Below are positions 21,809 through 32,138 of a DNA stretch of 64,000 nt, in pieces. A program made the position numbers and the translations under genes. Under the pieces are notes generated by a model, which was not told where the DNA came from, ran no database searches, and worked only from the letters and a program-made list of their open reading frames with translations. Source of the stretch: Ascarosepion bandense (taxonomy: Eukaryota > Mollusca > Cephalopoda > Sepiida > Sepiidae). The number at the start of each line of letters is the position of its first letter. The first letter of the stretch is position 1. The stretch lies in NCBI GenBank assembly GCA_037127315.1, contig JBBBDQ010000350.1, forward strand, positions 859,501 through 923,500, written 5' to 3'.

Positions 21809-23482
21809 ATGGATGATACTACGGTGATTTCATCCAGAGAAGAGGAGACACGCCATGTGCTGGAGAGGCTGGACAACATAGTTGCCTCATTTAGAATGAA
21901 GTTCAAGCCAAAGAAATCACGGAGTCTCTCACTGAGAAAAGGAAAAGTGGCCGAATTTGTGGTCTTCAGTGTTGCCAACCAGGCCATTCCGGCAGTCACA
22001 GAGGAGCCAATTAAGAGCCTTGGAAGATGGTATGATGATACGCTGAAAGACACACAAAGAGCAAAAGAAACCAAGCAGATGTTGGAAGAAGGTTTGGAGA
22101 CCATTGACCAGTGTGGGCTCCCTGGCAAATACAAGGTCTGGTGTTTGCAGTTCATGCTGATACCAAAGCTCCTATGGCCCCTGATGATATACGACATCTG
22201 CACCAGCATAGTGGAGGCAATGGAAGCCAAAATCAGCAAGTTCACAAGGAAATGGCTTGGTATCCCACCCTGTCTGACTGACATAGCGTTGTACTGTCGC
22301 CAAGCAAAGCTGAAACTACCACTGAAATCCATCCTGGAGGAATATAAGGCAGGGAAGATCAGATTTCACAGCATGCTGGAGGACTCTGGAGACAGGGTGG
22401 TAGAAGAAATCAAGCCCCAACTGAAGACAGGCAGGAAATGGAAAGTTCAAGAGGCAATGGATTCTGCCAGAGAAATTCTCAAGATCAGAGAAATAACAGG
22501 TCACATGCAGACCAACAGACAAGGACTGGGGATGACCAAAACTGAATGGTGGTCAAAGGCCAAAGGAAAAGACATGATGATTCAGGAGATGAGAAAAGAA
22601 GACCAAAAAAGACACCAAAAAGCAGTCCAGCAGAGCCAGCAAGGGCAATGGACAACGTGGGAGAATGCACTCCAAAGAAGTCTCACTTGGAATGACATTT
22701 GGCACATGGCCCCTCTCAGAATCAGCTTCATTCTCAGAGCTGCATATGACCTTCTACCCTCATATGCAAACCTGGTGAAGTGGGGAAAAACAGACGATCC
22801 TTCATGCCCCCTCTGCCATGAAAAACAAACAGTAGAGCATGTCCTAAGCTCATGTAAAGTAGCCCTGGCTCAAGGAAGGTACACATGGAGGCACAATCAA
22901 GTGCTCAAAGAGATTGTACAAGTAGTCTGGGCTAGTACCAACACCAGAAAAGGGAAAATCAGGATTCCAAAAGCATCCGCAACATTCTTCACGGCAGGAG
23001 GCAGCAAACCATGGCCAAGAACAACAGTACCACTTGGAACATGCAGGCAGAGTATGCTGGACGGGGCAGATGACTGGGAGTGCACTGCAGACCTCCCAGA
23101 ATGGAAGAGTCACCCAGAGATCATCAGCAAGAGTGGCATGAGACCAGACATAGTAGTCCACTCTCAGTCAACCAAGCAGCTGATTATAATAGAACTCACA
23201 GTGCCATATGAGAACAGAATGGAGGCAGCTCAAATCTACAAGACTGAAAAGTATGCTGATCTGGCAAACAGCCTGAGGAGAGAAGACTATCAGGTCAAAG
23301 TCCTCACTGCAGAAATTGGAGCTAGGGGGTTTGTAGGAGCGTCTGCATATAGCCTCATGAAACAGCTCTCAGTCGCAGGGAGGGAAAAAACCAGAGCCCT
23401 GAAAGCAATGGCAGAAGCGGCAGAGAGGTGTTCAAGCTGGATCTGGTCAAGGAGGAATAAAAGTGAACTTCATAAGGCTTAA
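21809..23482 (+). CDS. R2-type LINE ORF, C-terminal half (RT end, zinc knuckle, REL endonuclease)
   Basis: 557 codons without interruption. The first residues MDDTTVIS are the catalytic Asp-Asp motif C of a reverse transcriptase (AFMDD when upstream codons are included), so the start Met is a motif residue and not a true start. SFRMKFKPKKSRSL and IKSLGRWYDD form the rest of the palm and thumb. A CCHC knuckle, CPLCHEKQTVEHVLSSC, sits at residues ~333-350, followed by RYTWRHNQVL. The restriction-enzyme-like nuclease has RPDIVVHS (~445) and IIIELTVPYE (~461), with downstream KY.DL. The enzyme would cut target DNA and reverse-transcribe its RNA. This piece lacks the N-terminal DNA-binding fingers and most of the RT, so it cannot be active alone. 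Confidence 0.85.
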   Translation: MDDTTVISSREEETRHVLERLDNIVASFRMKFKPKKSRSLSLRKGKVAEFVVFSVANQAIPAVTEEPIKSLGRWYDDTLKDTQRAKETKQMLEEGLETIDQCGLPGKYKVWCLQFMLIPKLLWPLMIYDICTSIVEAMEAKISKFTRKWLGIPPCLTDIALYCRQAKLKLPLKSILEEYKAGKIRFHSMLEDSGDRVVEEIKPQLKTGRKWKVQEAMDSAREILKIREITGHMQTNRQGLGMTKTEWWSKAKGKDMMIQEMRKEDQKRHQKAVQQSQQGQWTTWENALQRSLTWNDIWHMAPLRISFILRAAYDLLPSYANLVKWGKTDDPSCPLCHEKQTVEHVLSSCKVALAQGRYTWRHNQVLKEIVQVVWASTNTRKGKIRIPKASATFFTAGGSKPWPRTTVPLGTCRQSMLDGADDWECTADLPEWKSHPEIISKSGMRPDIVVHSQSTKQLIIIELTVPYENRMEAAQIYKTEKYADLANSLRREDYQVKVLTAEIGARGFVGASAYSLMKQLSVAGREKTRALKAMAEAAERCSSWIWSRRNKSELHKA

Positions 23483-23503
23483 TTTTCCTACAAATATCAG
23501 GTG

Positions 23504-23591
23504 TACCTTTGGCTAAGTGGTTAGTGCGGGGGGTCTTTGAGTGAAAATGAGCATATCCAGAAGGTCACGGATCCTATCCGTGGCTCATCCG
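23504..23591 (+). other. tRNA-like block in R2-type LINE 3' region
   Basis: TGGCTAAGTGGTTAGTGC is a near-perfect Pol III A box with D-loop sequence. Fifty bases on, GGTCACGGATCC is a diverged B-box-like segment within a CACGGAT/ATCCGTG hairpin. It may be a tRNA-derived SINE head, a 3' recognition structure of the LINE, or part of a tRNA target site. Confidence 0.4.
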
Positions 23592-23799
23592 GGGGAAAAA
23601 AAAAGAAAAAAGGGCAGCAGAGGGACATCCGGAGTCATGAACCGGGTGTGGCCCAACCCCACTAGAGTGTCAGGAGATAAGGGCCGAAACACTTGCTTGA
23701 CGGGGGCTTCTCTTCTGAGGACTCTCTGCTGCCACGCTCTCCACGAGTTTCTTTCTACTAAATTTTATTTTTGCTGAGAACTTTTGATATTGTACTGTA

Positions 23800-25085
23800 T
23801 TTTCTTTTCGAAACCACTTTATATGAAATACGAACCTAACCTTGTCGGTTCTGTGATTTCACACACCTTCCTTTTCATAAGAATTTAACGATTCTGATTG
23901 CTTTCATAAATGATGAAAAAATTCGGGCTATCATCTCTACTGAATTAAATAAAGAAGAAATGTAAGAAAAAATTGCAGACGTGAAAATGAATGGTCAAAA
24001 AATTATTTGTTCATCAAAGTTACTCAAAGCATAAACGATCAAAGTAATATCGAAAATATTCCTAAATGCAATCATTATTTTTATAACAATCAAGAAATGT
24101 CAGTGGATTTGGATAACATTTCTTTAATATTTATTAACCTCAGCAGCAAACATGACAGAAGAAAATAATGAATTGAGAAATATTAACAAATCAATTACAT
24201 TTCCGCTTTCAAAAATTGATTAGCTATCAAAGCGTTTTCAGAATTTCACCCACCCACATACTTGTTGGAGGAGCTCATTCTACTTACGTGCCTATCTGTC
24301 TGTGTGCGTGTTTCGTAAGATCTATTTTCCGATAGATGTTGTACAGGAAAGGAAATATATATTTACGCTCTCGCGAAATACGTTTGTAATTCAAATTTAA
24401 AAATCACTTGTTTCTGATGAAGGACTGAAATATAAAATACAATAATAAAAATAAACAAATACTGTCCAAAAATACATTTTTAAATTCAAAACTTGTTCAT
24501 ATTCTTTCCTATATATATATATATAGTAAACCTAGTGATCCAGACAGACCTACCAAGGTTTCACATAAGCGGATCGTCAGGGAATGCTGGCTTTCTCTGA
24601 CGGTCCACTTAGGTGAAACATTGGTAGGTCGGTCTGGCTCACTAGGTTTACTTTATTTATTCTGCTCTACCTACGTATTGAGAGCTTTTTTTTTTTTTTT
24701 TTTTTAGTTGATTACTCGTGTCGGGGTGTTTTCTTTGGGCTACTTGCTAACACGGTCCGTATTCTTTTGACTGGGGTTCATGTACTTAGCTCTTTCTTTT
24801 GTAAAACCATGTTCCCTTCTTCGTACACCCGTGGAAGGTTTTTCGACACGAATATAGTTATTATCTCCTATATATATATAGCGAGAGACATAACCTAAGA
24901 GTAAACATTTAAAGGCTAAATAAAAACGAACATTATTAAGCCGAAAATCTTTCATACCAGCATATTAAGTGTCTAAAGATCTGAAAAATTAAAATTTAAA
25001 AATTATTTTCCTTTTCATGATGTTTCTAGTGAAAATATTTTTTTAATTGTCGAAGCAAAACAGCTTCTTTTAATGTCTTAGAGGG
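23800..25085. other. Unrecognised AT-rich sequence around a fold-back
   Basis: No gene recognised. Contains a short TA array (24512-24525), the fold-back at 24526-24651 and a T-run at 24687-24705. Confidence 0.5.
24526..24651. repeat. Fold-back hairpin with 55-bp arms
   Basis: Arm 24526-24580 starts GTAAACCTAGTGATCCAGAC and arm 24597-24651 is its inverse, with about 7 mismatches in 55 and a 16-base loop. It sits next to a TA array. Its origin was not recognised. Confidence 0.8.
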
Positions 25086-25089
25086 TTAG

Positions 25090-25275
25090 AGGCAGATAAC
25101 TCATGACTATCAGAAGACTCTACGCAAGGAATAGAGATGATGCACCCCAGTAATTGTAATAAAGGGTTCGGTTCGAAATTCCTAACACCTGAAGAAGGCT
25201 GGAGCGTACAATAGCCGAAACATCGTCCAAATGGCAACAAAGATGAGGACAATAGCCCGAATAATGTAAATATGG
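25090..25275 (+). repeat. Dispersed repeat with hammerhead-like core, copy D
   Basis: Contains GATAACTCATGACT, AATAAAGGGTTCGGTTCG and AAATTCCTAACACCTGAAG, then the core, then AAAGATGAGGACAATAGCCC and the GAATAATGTAAATA end. It matches copies at 2575, 10899, 11020, 29040 and 52960. Confidence 0.6.
25186..25228 (+). ncRNA. Hammerhead-like ribozyme core (copy D)
   Basis: CTGAAGA is followed by a GGCT...AGCC stem, GAAA and CATC. Against copy B (GGCC...GGCC) both sides of the stem have changed while pairing is kept, which supports selection on RNA structure at some time. Stem I is weak in this copy. Activity is not demonstrated. Confidence 0.45.
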
Positions 25276-25320
25276 CTTCTTTTAAATATCCTAGTGTATC
25301 AACGTTTTTCACGACAAGTG

Positions 25321-25631
25321 AGTCAGTCAGTTAAATTCCATACATGATACACGCCTTGGGCAATTATGTCTCGAAAGAGACATGACTGACTGGGCAAAAG
25401 GTTATCTCGCAATAGGTTGCCATTGCTCTCTGTGGTAGACTAGTTGCCAGCCAAGGCTCTACAGCCCAATCTGTCCTATTATTTAACCCATAAATGGAGG
25501 GAAGAGATGGATTAATACCTTTCCCAAGGGTATTTGTGAGTAAGTGAATGCAAGGAATTTAATTGGAATTCAAACAAGGCTCCCTGATTTATCGTTCCGA
25601 GTCGATATCCACTGTACCACAACGCACATCC
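25321..25631 (-). mobile_element. tRNA-derived SINE, full length
   Basis: The reverse of the family consensus from AGTCAGTCAGTTAA to ACCACAACGCACATCC. The B box is mutated (GAATTCAAACAAG on plus), so Pol III transcription is doubtful. Confidence 0.85.
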
Positions 25632-26015
25632 TCTCACGACAAACACTGACGACAAATGAATTTGTTGCTCACTAAAAATCTGTTTAAATTTACTCAAGAT
25701 TAAACTTACAGAAAACGTAGCTGGGTTACAGTAAACGATAACATGTATCGATTAATACGTAGACGGCTTACCAAATAAGGTGCATTAACAATACTCCGGC
25801 CCAATCGTAGTAATTGCTTACGACTGTCCATATGATAAATCCAATATTGCGATACATTATCTAATGCCACTTGCACATGTTGATGCATTACAGCACGTGT
25901 TATGGGTATGCGAACTGATTAGATGTCTTCTCATTATGTCCTATATATTTTTAATGAAAGACATATCCAGTCATTTCGTCTGCCAGGGTAGTTGTTGAAT
26001 GTCTTAGAGGATACA
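25632..26015. other. Unrecognised spacer
   Basis: Nothing recognised. Confidence 0.5.
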
Positions 26016-26017
26016 TA

Positions 26018-26732
26018 CACTACCAGTGCGTTCGTTGTGGTGCATTGGATAACGGCTAGGAACGAGAAATCGGGAAGCCGAGTTCGAATTCCAGCTGAAT
26101 TCATTGCATTCACTTACGCGCAAATACCCTTGGGAAAGGTATTAATCCGTCTCTTCCTTCCAGTTATGGGTTAAATAGCAGGACAGATTGGGTTCTATAG
26201 CCTTGGTCGGCAACCAGTCTACCGCAGAAAGCAATGGCAACCTACTGCGGGATAATTTTCTGCTCAGTCAGTCATGTCTCTTTCGAGATATGATCGCCCA
26301 AAGCGTGTATCACGTATGGCACTTAACTGACTGACACTACCAGCCATAATTATTAGGCGACTCCAGTGATTTAAAAGAAATGATGTATTTTATACTATTT
26401 TTAGTATTTATTGCCCAGTGAATAATTCTAAATGAAAATTGAATGGTTCTTTTGTTATTATTACTTTGTTTCTTTCCCTTGTAAAATTTTACAAAAATGA
26501 ACTCGTCCGAATTGCCTTAATCTTTGTTCATTCTTTCATTGATGAAATTGCAATAGATAATTATAAAAAAAATTTAAAATTCATTTGATGCACATGTTAT
26601 TTTGCAGTATTAATAAAAGAGCCATTCTGTTTCCATTTACAATTATTCATTTGGCAATAAATACTAACAAATAGTATGAAATATATCATTTTTTAAAATC
26701 CTGGGGTGGCCTAATAATTATGGACGGTAGTG
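26018..26732. mobile_element. Tc1/mariner-like MITE containing a SINE
   Basis: Without the SINE the ends are CACTACCAGCCATAATTATT and, inverted from the right, CACTACCGTCCATAATTATT, continuing AGGC...ACTCCAG / AGGCCACCCCAG. TA lies outside both ends (26016-26017 and 26733-26734). The element is ~400 bp without the insert and has no transposase. A SINE sits nine bases inside its left end. Confidence 0.75.
26027..26333 (+). mobile_element. tRNA-derived SINE with perfect 10-bp target duplication
   Basis: Complete family member from TGCGTTCGTTGTGGTGCATT to ACTTAACTGACTG. ACACTACCAG occurs at 26017-26026 and again at 26334-26343. The duplicated target is the outer end of the surrounding MITE, so the SINE is the younger of the two. 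Confidence 0.9.
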
Positions 26733-26757
26733 TATATACAGTTGCATGGCTATTATG

Positions 26758-26995
26758 TCAGTCAGTCAGTTAAGTGTCATACGTGATACACGCTTGGGCG
26801 ATCATGTCTCGAAAGAGACATGACTGACTGGGCAGATTATCCCGCAGTAGGTTGCCATTGCTTTCTGCGGTAGACTGGTTGCCGACCAAGGCTACAGAAC
26901 CCAATCTGTCCTATTATTTAGCCCATAACTGGAGGGAAGAGATGGATTAATAACTTTCCCAAGGGTACTTGCGCGTAAGTGAATGCAAGGAATTC
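26758..26995 (-). mobile_element. tRNA-derived SINE lacking the tRNA head
   Basis: Runs from TCAGTCAGTCAGTTAAGTG to TGAATGCAAGGAATTC on plus, so the A and B boxes are absent (5' truncation). Confidence 0.8.
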
Positions 26996-27085
26996 GCTGT
27001 CAGAAGGATTATTGAACAATATTCTGGACGTTCATATCGTTGTTCAAATTTCCGTACACGATCACCAAAGGCGAGTGAGAGTTTG

Positions 27086-27499
27086 TGTTATATCCCGGGA
27101 GGGGATAAACAGAGAAAGAATAGTGCAAGAAATAACTCTTAACACCGAGAATATATAGAGATTTATTATACCTCAGTACAATAAACCAAATACACGTACA
27201 CCAACGAACAGTTAACAAGAATAACAATCAAGAAGGCAATGTCTCTTTATAGGACGTAAGCGTCAGTTTTGAAAAGGCTTCCGTCTAGTGACGTCTAACT
27301 CTCGTCTAAGGCCAATGGCTCTCTACTAAAGTCGATGACTCCAGTATACTAACGAAGACTTCAGATCACTCTCGTGTAATGACGAAGACACTCATATAGT
27401 CACTAATACTCTCGATCACTCTGTAGTTCGTTCTATTCCCGGTCTTTTATAACCCGGGCCATACCCATTACTGGGTAGGACAGGATATTCCTCCACAAC
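27086..27499 (-). mobile_element. Solo LTR, copy 2
   Basis: Homologous to 14021-14438 over its length: shared AACAAGAATAACAA and AAGAAGGCAATGTCTC blocks, a TATAACCCGG(G/C)CCATACCCAT block, and GGATATTCCTCCACAAC at the end. On minus it starts GTTGTGGAGGAATATCC and ends GGGATATAACA. No clear target duplication was seen. Confidence 0.6.
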
Positions 27500-27557
27500 G
27501 ATATGAAAAACACACAACGATGTTATTCCTGTAGTCAACTTGCAAACGCCCTTAACT

Positions 27558-27682
27558 AACATGAATACAACACTTGCTCTCATAATTGAGTACCAATCAA
27601 CCCGGTAACCCTAACGACACGACGTTGTTAACTTAGATGAATACAAACCTTGCTCTCATAACTGAGAACCAATCAATCCTTC
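27558..27682. repeat. Direct repeat, two ~42 bp units
   Basis: GAATACAACACTTGCTCTCA and GAATACAAACCTTGCTCTCA each lead into a TAA(T/C)TGAG(T/A)ACCAATCAA block. The units lie about 78 bp apart. Confidence 0.6.
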
Positions 27683-29035
27683 AAAAGTGGTTCAACACTT
27701 CGCAGATTCTTCTCACGAAAATCTCCTATGCCGGTTAAGCATAGAAATAAATACAATCTGGGAGCCAGTAATACGGAGTGCCAGAAAATCATTAGGGTCA
27801 AAGAATGCAGTATGAGCTTTGTTAAAAATTGATTACTGAGAAATTATGTTTATAAGTTCCACAAATTCATACACTGATGTTCTCAAGGGCACATGGCCCA
27901 ATGGATATATGTAACACTATTTTTGCATGTGGAAAAATGTAATCCTAATTTTAGTACGATGGAACGAAAAATTAATAGTTGCATTATTGATTGTGCAGAT
28001 TATTTTCCGATATGAGTCGAGAGAAAGAAGGTGGAGATTTCGAGAGAGCCGAGAATAAATATGAATTAAAACATTTGCTTGTGGGCAGATGCCTTGCTGC
28101 ACAAAGTTTAGCCAGCCGGGGTCAGATGGGGGTCATCGCATTATTGACAAGCGGAAGTTATCATACAACACAGCTGGTAACCAGCTAGAAATGAGTGAAA
28201 AAATGAAAATTCGATTGTTGCAATTCCTCAAACAATGGAAAGTCTAAACATGGTGGTGGATTGTCACAAAACGCAGAAAAAAAGGAGATTTTGCGTATCT
28301 GGATTTTTGATAAGAGCAACAGAGGTCAAATTTAATGACTGTGGGAGATAAGTTGAATTAAAATTTCCAACATAAACGCTGTATTGTTGACGTAGTCAGT
28401 TGAATCAGAAGACGACGAAAAGAAATGATGCTACTAGAAATATGGCCACTTCATTGGTTAAAGATTTGATTTGCGTGGACACCCCGTGTTCGTCATGCCC
28501 CCACCAGCAAGAGACATCGGGACAGGCATAAAAACTAGAGCCCAGAAGGCCAAGTTCAGTTGTTGTTGCTGCGTCTAGCTAAGGCAGACAAGACGAATTT
28601 ACCGCTGCCGTTACAAAGACCTCTCTTTGACAGTTTCTGTGAAGCTTCGGTGGAAAGTTCGATAAGACATTTTGAATCGTTACTACTTGAAAACTCCGAT
28701 TGGTGTGATAAACGTTACCAACCGAGAATATGTTGAGAAGATAAACATTACTCTTAATTGAAAACTTTTGCTCCGTTGTAAGGATAAGAAATTGACTATT
28801 ATGTGCTATTTCTTTTTGTTTATTTTTTATATAGACTTTTTTCGCAACTCATTCAAGCGTTTTTCGGTTTACTTTTCGTACCGTTCTTATAAACCAAATT
28901 GTGTGCGCGCGTCCGCTCTGGTTAACGTGTTAAAGAGACAGCTAGCAAGATTTCAACGTGCCTTCCTCAGGATCAAAGTTCACAGCGTGGGTGAGGAAGA
29001 ACACCTTTGTAATAGACGACTTGAAGACCAGCAAG
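27683..29035. other. Unrecognised sequence with a possible LTR
   Basis: No coding gene is supported. A block starting TGTTGACGTAGTCAGTTG (28383), with GGCATAAAAACTAGAG (TATA-like, 28525) and a C/T-rich downstream part, has the shape of an LTR leader. No second copy was found in the window. Frames at 27991-28188 and 28768-29106 have no motif. Confidence 0.3.
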
Positions 29036-29039
29036 TGTG

Positions 29040-29340
29040 TCGAAGCCATCACGAGAGCGTCGTCACATATAAACGTTGGTTGTTTCCAGTGAAGAGTTGT
29101 GAGTAAAATAACTGGCTATAGCAGTAGTGAACAAATAACTTAAGAGTTATCTCTCTAACTATATGGTAACCGGAAGTGGCATTGCATATAAAATGAGAAC
29201 GATATATCTCAGTAATCTAAATAAAGGGTTTGGTTTGAAATTTCTAGCACCTGAAGAAAGCTGGAGCGTACAACGGCCGAAATGTCATAAATCATAAATA
29301 TGGCAATGAAGAGGAAGATGACAGTTCGTGCAATATAAAT
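29040..29340 (+). repeat. Dispersed repeat with hammerhead-like core, copy E
   Basis: The core at 29248-29290 reads CACCTGAAGAA, AGCT, GGAGCGTACAAC, GGCC, GAAA, TGTC. The stem is partly broken (A opposite C). The second block is decayed. Upstream sequence (TAACTGGCTATAGCAGTAGT then GAACAAATAACTTA) parallels copy A at 2625-2665. Confidence 0.55.
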
Positions 29341-30217
29341 ACTATCATATTTTAGAAGTATAAACAAGTACTGGGAGTATATATCTTCAGTTCTTATCAG
29401 ATAAAACTAAAACTTTGTCAACAATTATTAATTTCTGCCTAGTATTTTTATTTTTTTAATGTTAATTTCAGTTACTTTTCATTGCAACGGGGTCGTCAAT
29501 CTACGGTAATTAGCAAACACGCGGATCGGAAATAAAATCTATGTTCTCGTGTAGAGTTAAACGCAAAATTGTATTGTGAGACGAAGCTCGTCTTAATGTG
29601 TGGCTATTTTGACCGTCTGATTCGTTAGACCGAGCACTTCATAGAAAATTAAGTATATACAATTAAAAACCAGTTACAAAATATTTTAAGATAAAAAAAT
29701 ACTCGTAAACAATGAATGAAGATACTTGCTTGAATAATTCGCAGAATATTGAAAATAATTAATTTGATAATTTTATACCATCCTGAAAAGTGAATAGATA
29801 AAAATTAAAATTAAAAAAACAACGATAGGGATGAGATTCGGAATAGTTCATGGAATAATCACAATATTTATTTTCAGAATATTAAGTGAACTAGTCACAA
29901 CTTTTAATTAAAAACACAAAGATTAATTTGAATAATTCATAGAAGAACTACAGGCAACATTCAAAACACATAATTATATTTTATTTTCAGTAAGAGAAAC
30001 AAGTCTTCCTTTCAACATACATTTTTTTAATATATTTTATTTGATATTTTTTTTCCGCTGGACGTGAATATTTTTCACACACACACCAGAACCAAAAATA
30101 AAAATTCAAATCTAGAAACGGACTATTCATAATGTGCACCTGGTGATAGCATAGATCATGAAACTGAGTTATGGTATAAACGTAGGATTATATATACATA
30201 TATGTGTGTGTGTGTAA
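29341..30217. other. Unrecognised AT-rich spacer
   Basis: No gene or repeat family recognised. Confidence 0.5.
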
Positions 30218-30500
30218 TCTAACCTTGCTTATAAATGGAACTTTGTATGTGCGTGTCCGTTAGCTATAGACTCCGAAACGGTTGAACTGATTTTCTCGAA
30301 AATTTACAGCTTTACTATAAGCGTCTGCGAGTGATCTTAGCTAGGTTTTGTGTCGAGGTAGCCACCGATAAATATCAATAATCGAAAATATCGGGTTATA
30401 GAAGGAGTGGGCCGATTTTTAAAAATCGCTCATAGACAAAGACATAAGAAACGATATTCAAGTTTTAAGGTTGCAGTTCTTACAATAGTGCAGAAAATCG

Positions 30501-30552
<52 letters not shown>

Positions 30553-30928
30553 GCAAGATGTTTGTGTGTCTGTTTATCTGCCTGTATGTCTGTATTTTTT
30601 CTGCCCTTTTTAGTTTTTTTTTCGGGTTTGGCTCTAAGTAGGTATAATTGTAGTTCTTAGTCTCAGCCATGATACCATTTCTTCGGAGGACTTATTTAGC
30701 CTTCAAAATTCAGTTTACGACGAAAAAGCTTTATTTGATATCGATACAAGGAAATCAAAATTTGACTTACATCCATTAACTTTTCTTTCAGTCTACGGTT
30801 TCGCTTTAATTGGAAACAACTTTTGCTTTTTAGTCTTTCGTGCTAACGTCCAAAGAGTCTGAGCTCCAGGACCATGGATTAGTTTTAAAGCTTTCATTAC
30901 ACCCGAGCAACGCCGGGCTATACTGCTA

Positions 30929-30929
<1 letters not shown>
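30218..30929 (+). mobile_element. Non-autonomous Helitron, copy 3
   Basis: Plus strand starts TCTAACCTTGCTTATAAATG and ends CACCCGAGCAACGCCGGG then CTATACTGCTAG, followed by T. The CCCG/CGGG hairpin sits 7 nt before CTGCTAG. A (TA)n array of ~45 bp (30503-30548) lies inside. It is flanked on the right by another TA array (30930-30964). Confidence 0.8.

Positions 30930-30964
<35 letters not shown>
30930..30964. repeat. (TA)n microsatellite
   Basis: TA run directly abutting the Helitron CTAG end. Confidence 0.9.
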
Positions 30965-30971
<7 letters not shown>

Positions 30972-31476
30972 ACTCGTATTGTCATTTTTGGTCACAAAAC
31001 CTCCAAATGTATAAAGTGATTGATAACATGAGCTGTCATCGCTTCGTTGAAAGGTCAACATGTCAGATCTTTCTGATTAAGAGATACTTTTATTGTAAAT
31101 GTCATGCTATAAGCAAGTTATATTTGTTTCAAATTATATTAATTTAACTTGAGATTTGCTAATTATCAAAAAAGTGTCACAGTTGTATTTTGTATTTCTT
31201 ATTTTTCCAAGATTTTTAAAACCGAGAATTAACTTTGGTTGATTGCTCAGAAATAGCCGAAAAATTGAAAACAAATTTTAAAATGTCGAATTTTTAGATT
31301 TATACAAATATAATTTCTGTCGAAAATAAACCAGAGTATTTTGCTTACGGGAAATACTAAATTTAATCATTTAGCTTTAAATTAAAACCAAAATAAAAGC
31401 TTTAAAAATATTTTTTTTTATTTTTAAAAATTCAATTTAAAATTTAATGATCGAAAATGAGGGCAGATAACTTTTA

Positions 31477-31518
<42 letters not shown>

Positions 31519-31576
31519 ACATGTTACGGAAATTAACGAATTTTAACGAAACTTGGTTATAAACAACCGACAATTT
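30965..31576. other. Unrecognised AT-rich spacer
   Basis: Includes a (CA)n(TA)n array at 31479-31518. Nothing else recognised. Confidence 0.5.
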
Positions 31577-31662
31577 GTAATGAATTATTTTGAACATTAT
31601 TTTTACCGATACTCGTATGAACGTAGATGTTCTGTTTTTTAATTAAACAGTAATTTATATTT

Positions 31663-31757
31663 ATATCTACCGGTCGAGCGGTCTAAGACCTTACCAGGTC
31701 AAATGGTAGCTTCTCCTATGTAAATAGGAGTCGCGGGTTCGAATCCTGCTAGATAGC
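31663..31757 (+). tRNA. Class-II tRNA-like sequence (Leu/Ser type), left arm
   Basis: A cloverleaf can be drawn. The acceptor ATATCTA pairs with TAGATAG in six of seven positions. The D stem is GGTC/GACC with loop GAGCGGTCTAA. The anticodon stem is TACCA/TGGTA with loop GGTCAAA. The long variable arm is CTCCTAT/ATAGGAG. The T stem is GCGGG/CCTGC with loop TTCGAAT. Position 33 is G instead of U, so the anticodon is unclear: TCA by position, or CAA (Leu) if the loop has slipped. Long variable arm and D loop point to Leu/Ser ancestry. It may be a tRNA-derived repeat and not a working gene. Confidence 0.5.
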
Positions 31758-31962
31758 ACACATTTTCGTAATAAAAATGTATCGTAAATAATCAGGCCGG
31801 TACATGTAAATATAAAATACTGTTTAATTAAAAAAAAATATCTACTTTATTTTTACCGATACTCGTATTTAAGTAGATATTCTGTTTTTTAATTAAACAG
31901 TATTTTATATTTACATCTACCGGCCTGATTATTTACGATAAATTTTTATTACGAAAATGTAT

Positions 31963-32057
31963 GCTATCTAGCAGGATTCGAACCTACGACCCCTATTTAC
32001 ATAGAGGAAGCTACCATTTGACCTGGTAAGGTCTTAGACCGCTCGACCGGTAGAAAA
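31963..32057 (-). tRNA. Class-II tRNA-like sequence, right arm
   Basis: Inverted copy of 31663-31757 with small changes: the variable arm is CCTCTAT/ATAGGGG, the T stem GTAGG/CCTGC, and the acceptor 5' strand TTTTCTA pairs less well. Same D loop and anticodon loop. It is less intact than the left copy. Confidence 0.45.
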
Positions 32058-32138
32058 AAATATAAATTACTGTTTAATTAAAAAAGAGAACATCTACTTT
32101 CATACGAGTATCGGTAAAAATAATGTTCAAAATAATTC

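Larger units (their letters stand above)
21800..23790 (+). mobile_element. R2-superclade (REL-endonuclease) LINE, 5'-truncated
   Basis: Only the 3' half is present, beginning at the reverse transcriptase motif C and ending after a ~300 bp 3' region. Its G+C content is visibly higher than its surroundings and its frame is intact, pointing to a recent insertion. The 3' region holds a tRNA-like block (23504-23591). The C-terminal domain order (thumb, zinc knuckle, PD-(D/E)XK endonuclease) places it with R2, NeSL and HERO LINEs. The exact clade is not settled. Confidence 0.8.

Noticed and set aside
21796..22332. 178-codon minus frame
   Set aside because: Antisense shadow of the intact R2-type frame, with no independent motif.
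24597..24651. Hammerhead ribozyme in the fold-back arm (CTGACGG...GTGAAACA)
   Set aside because: The CTGANGA box ends G instead of A, and no proper stem II closes onto GAAA.
28768..29106. 112-codon frame, possible host gene
   Set aside because: Its second half lies in the hammerhead-like dispersed repeat and the first half has no motif.
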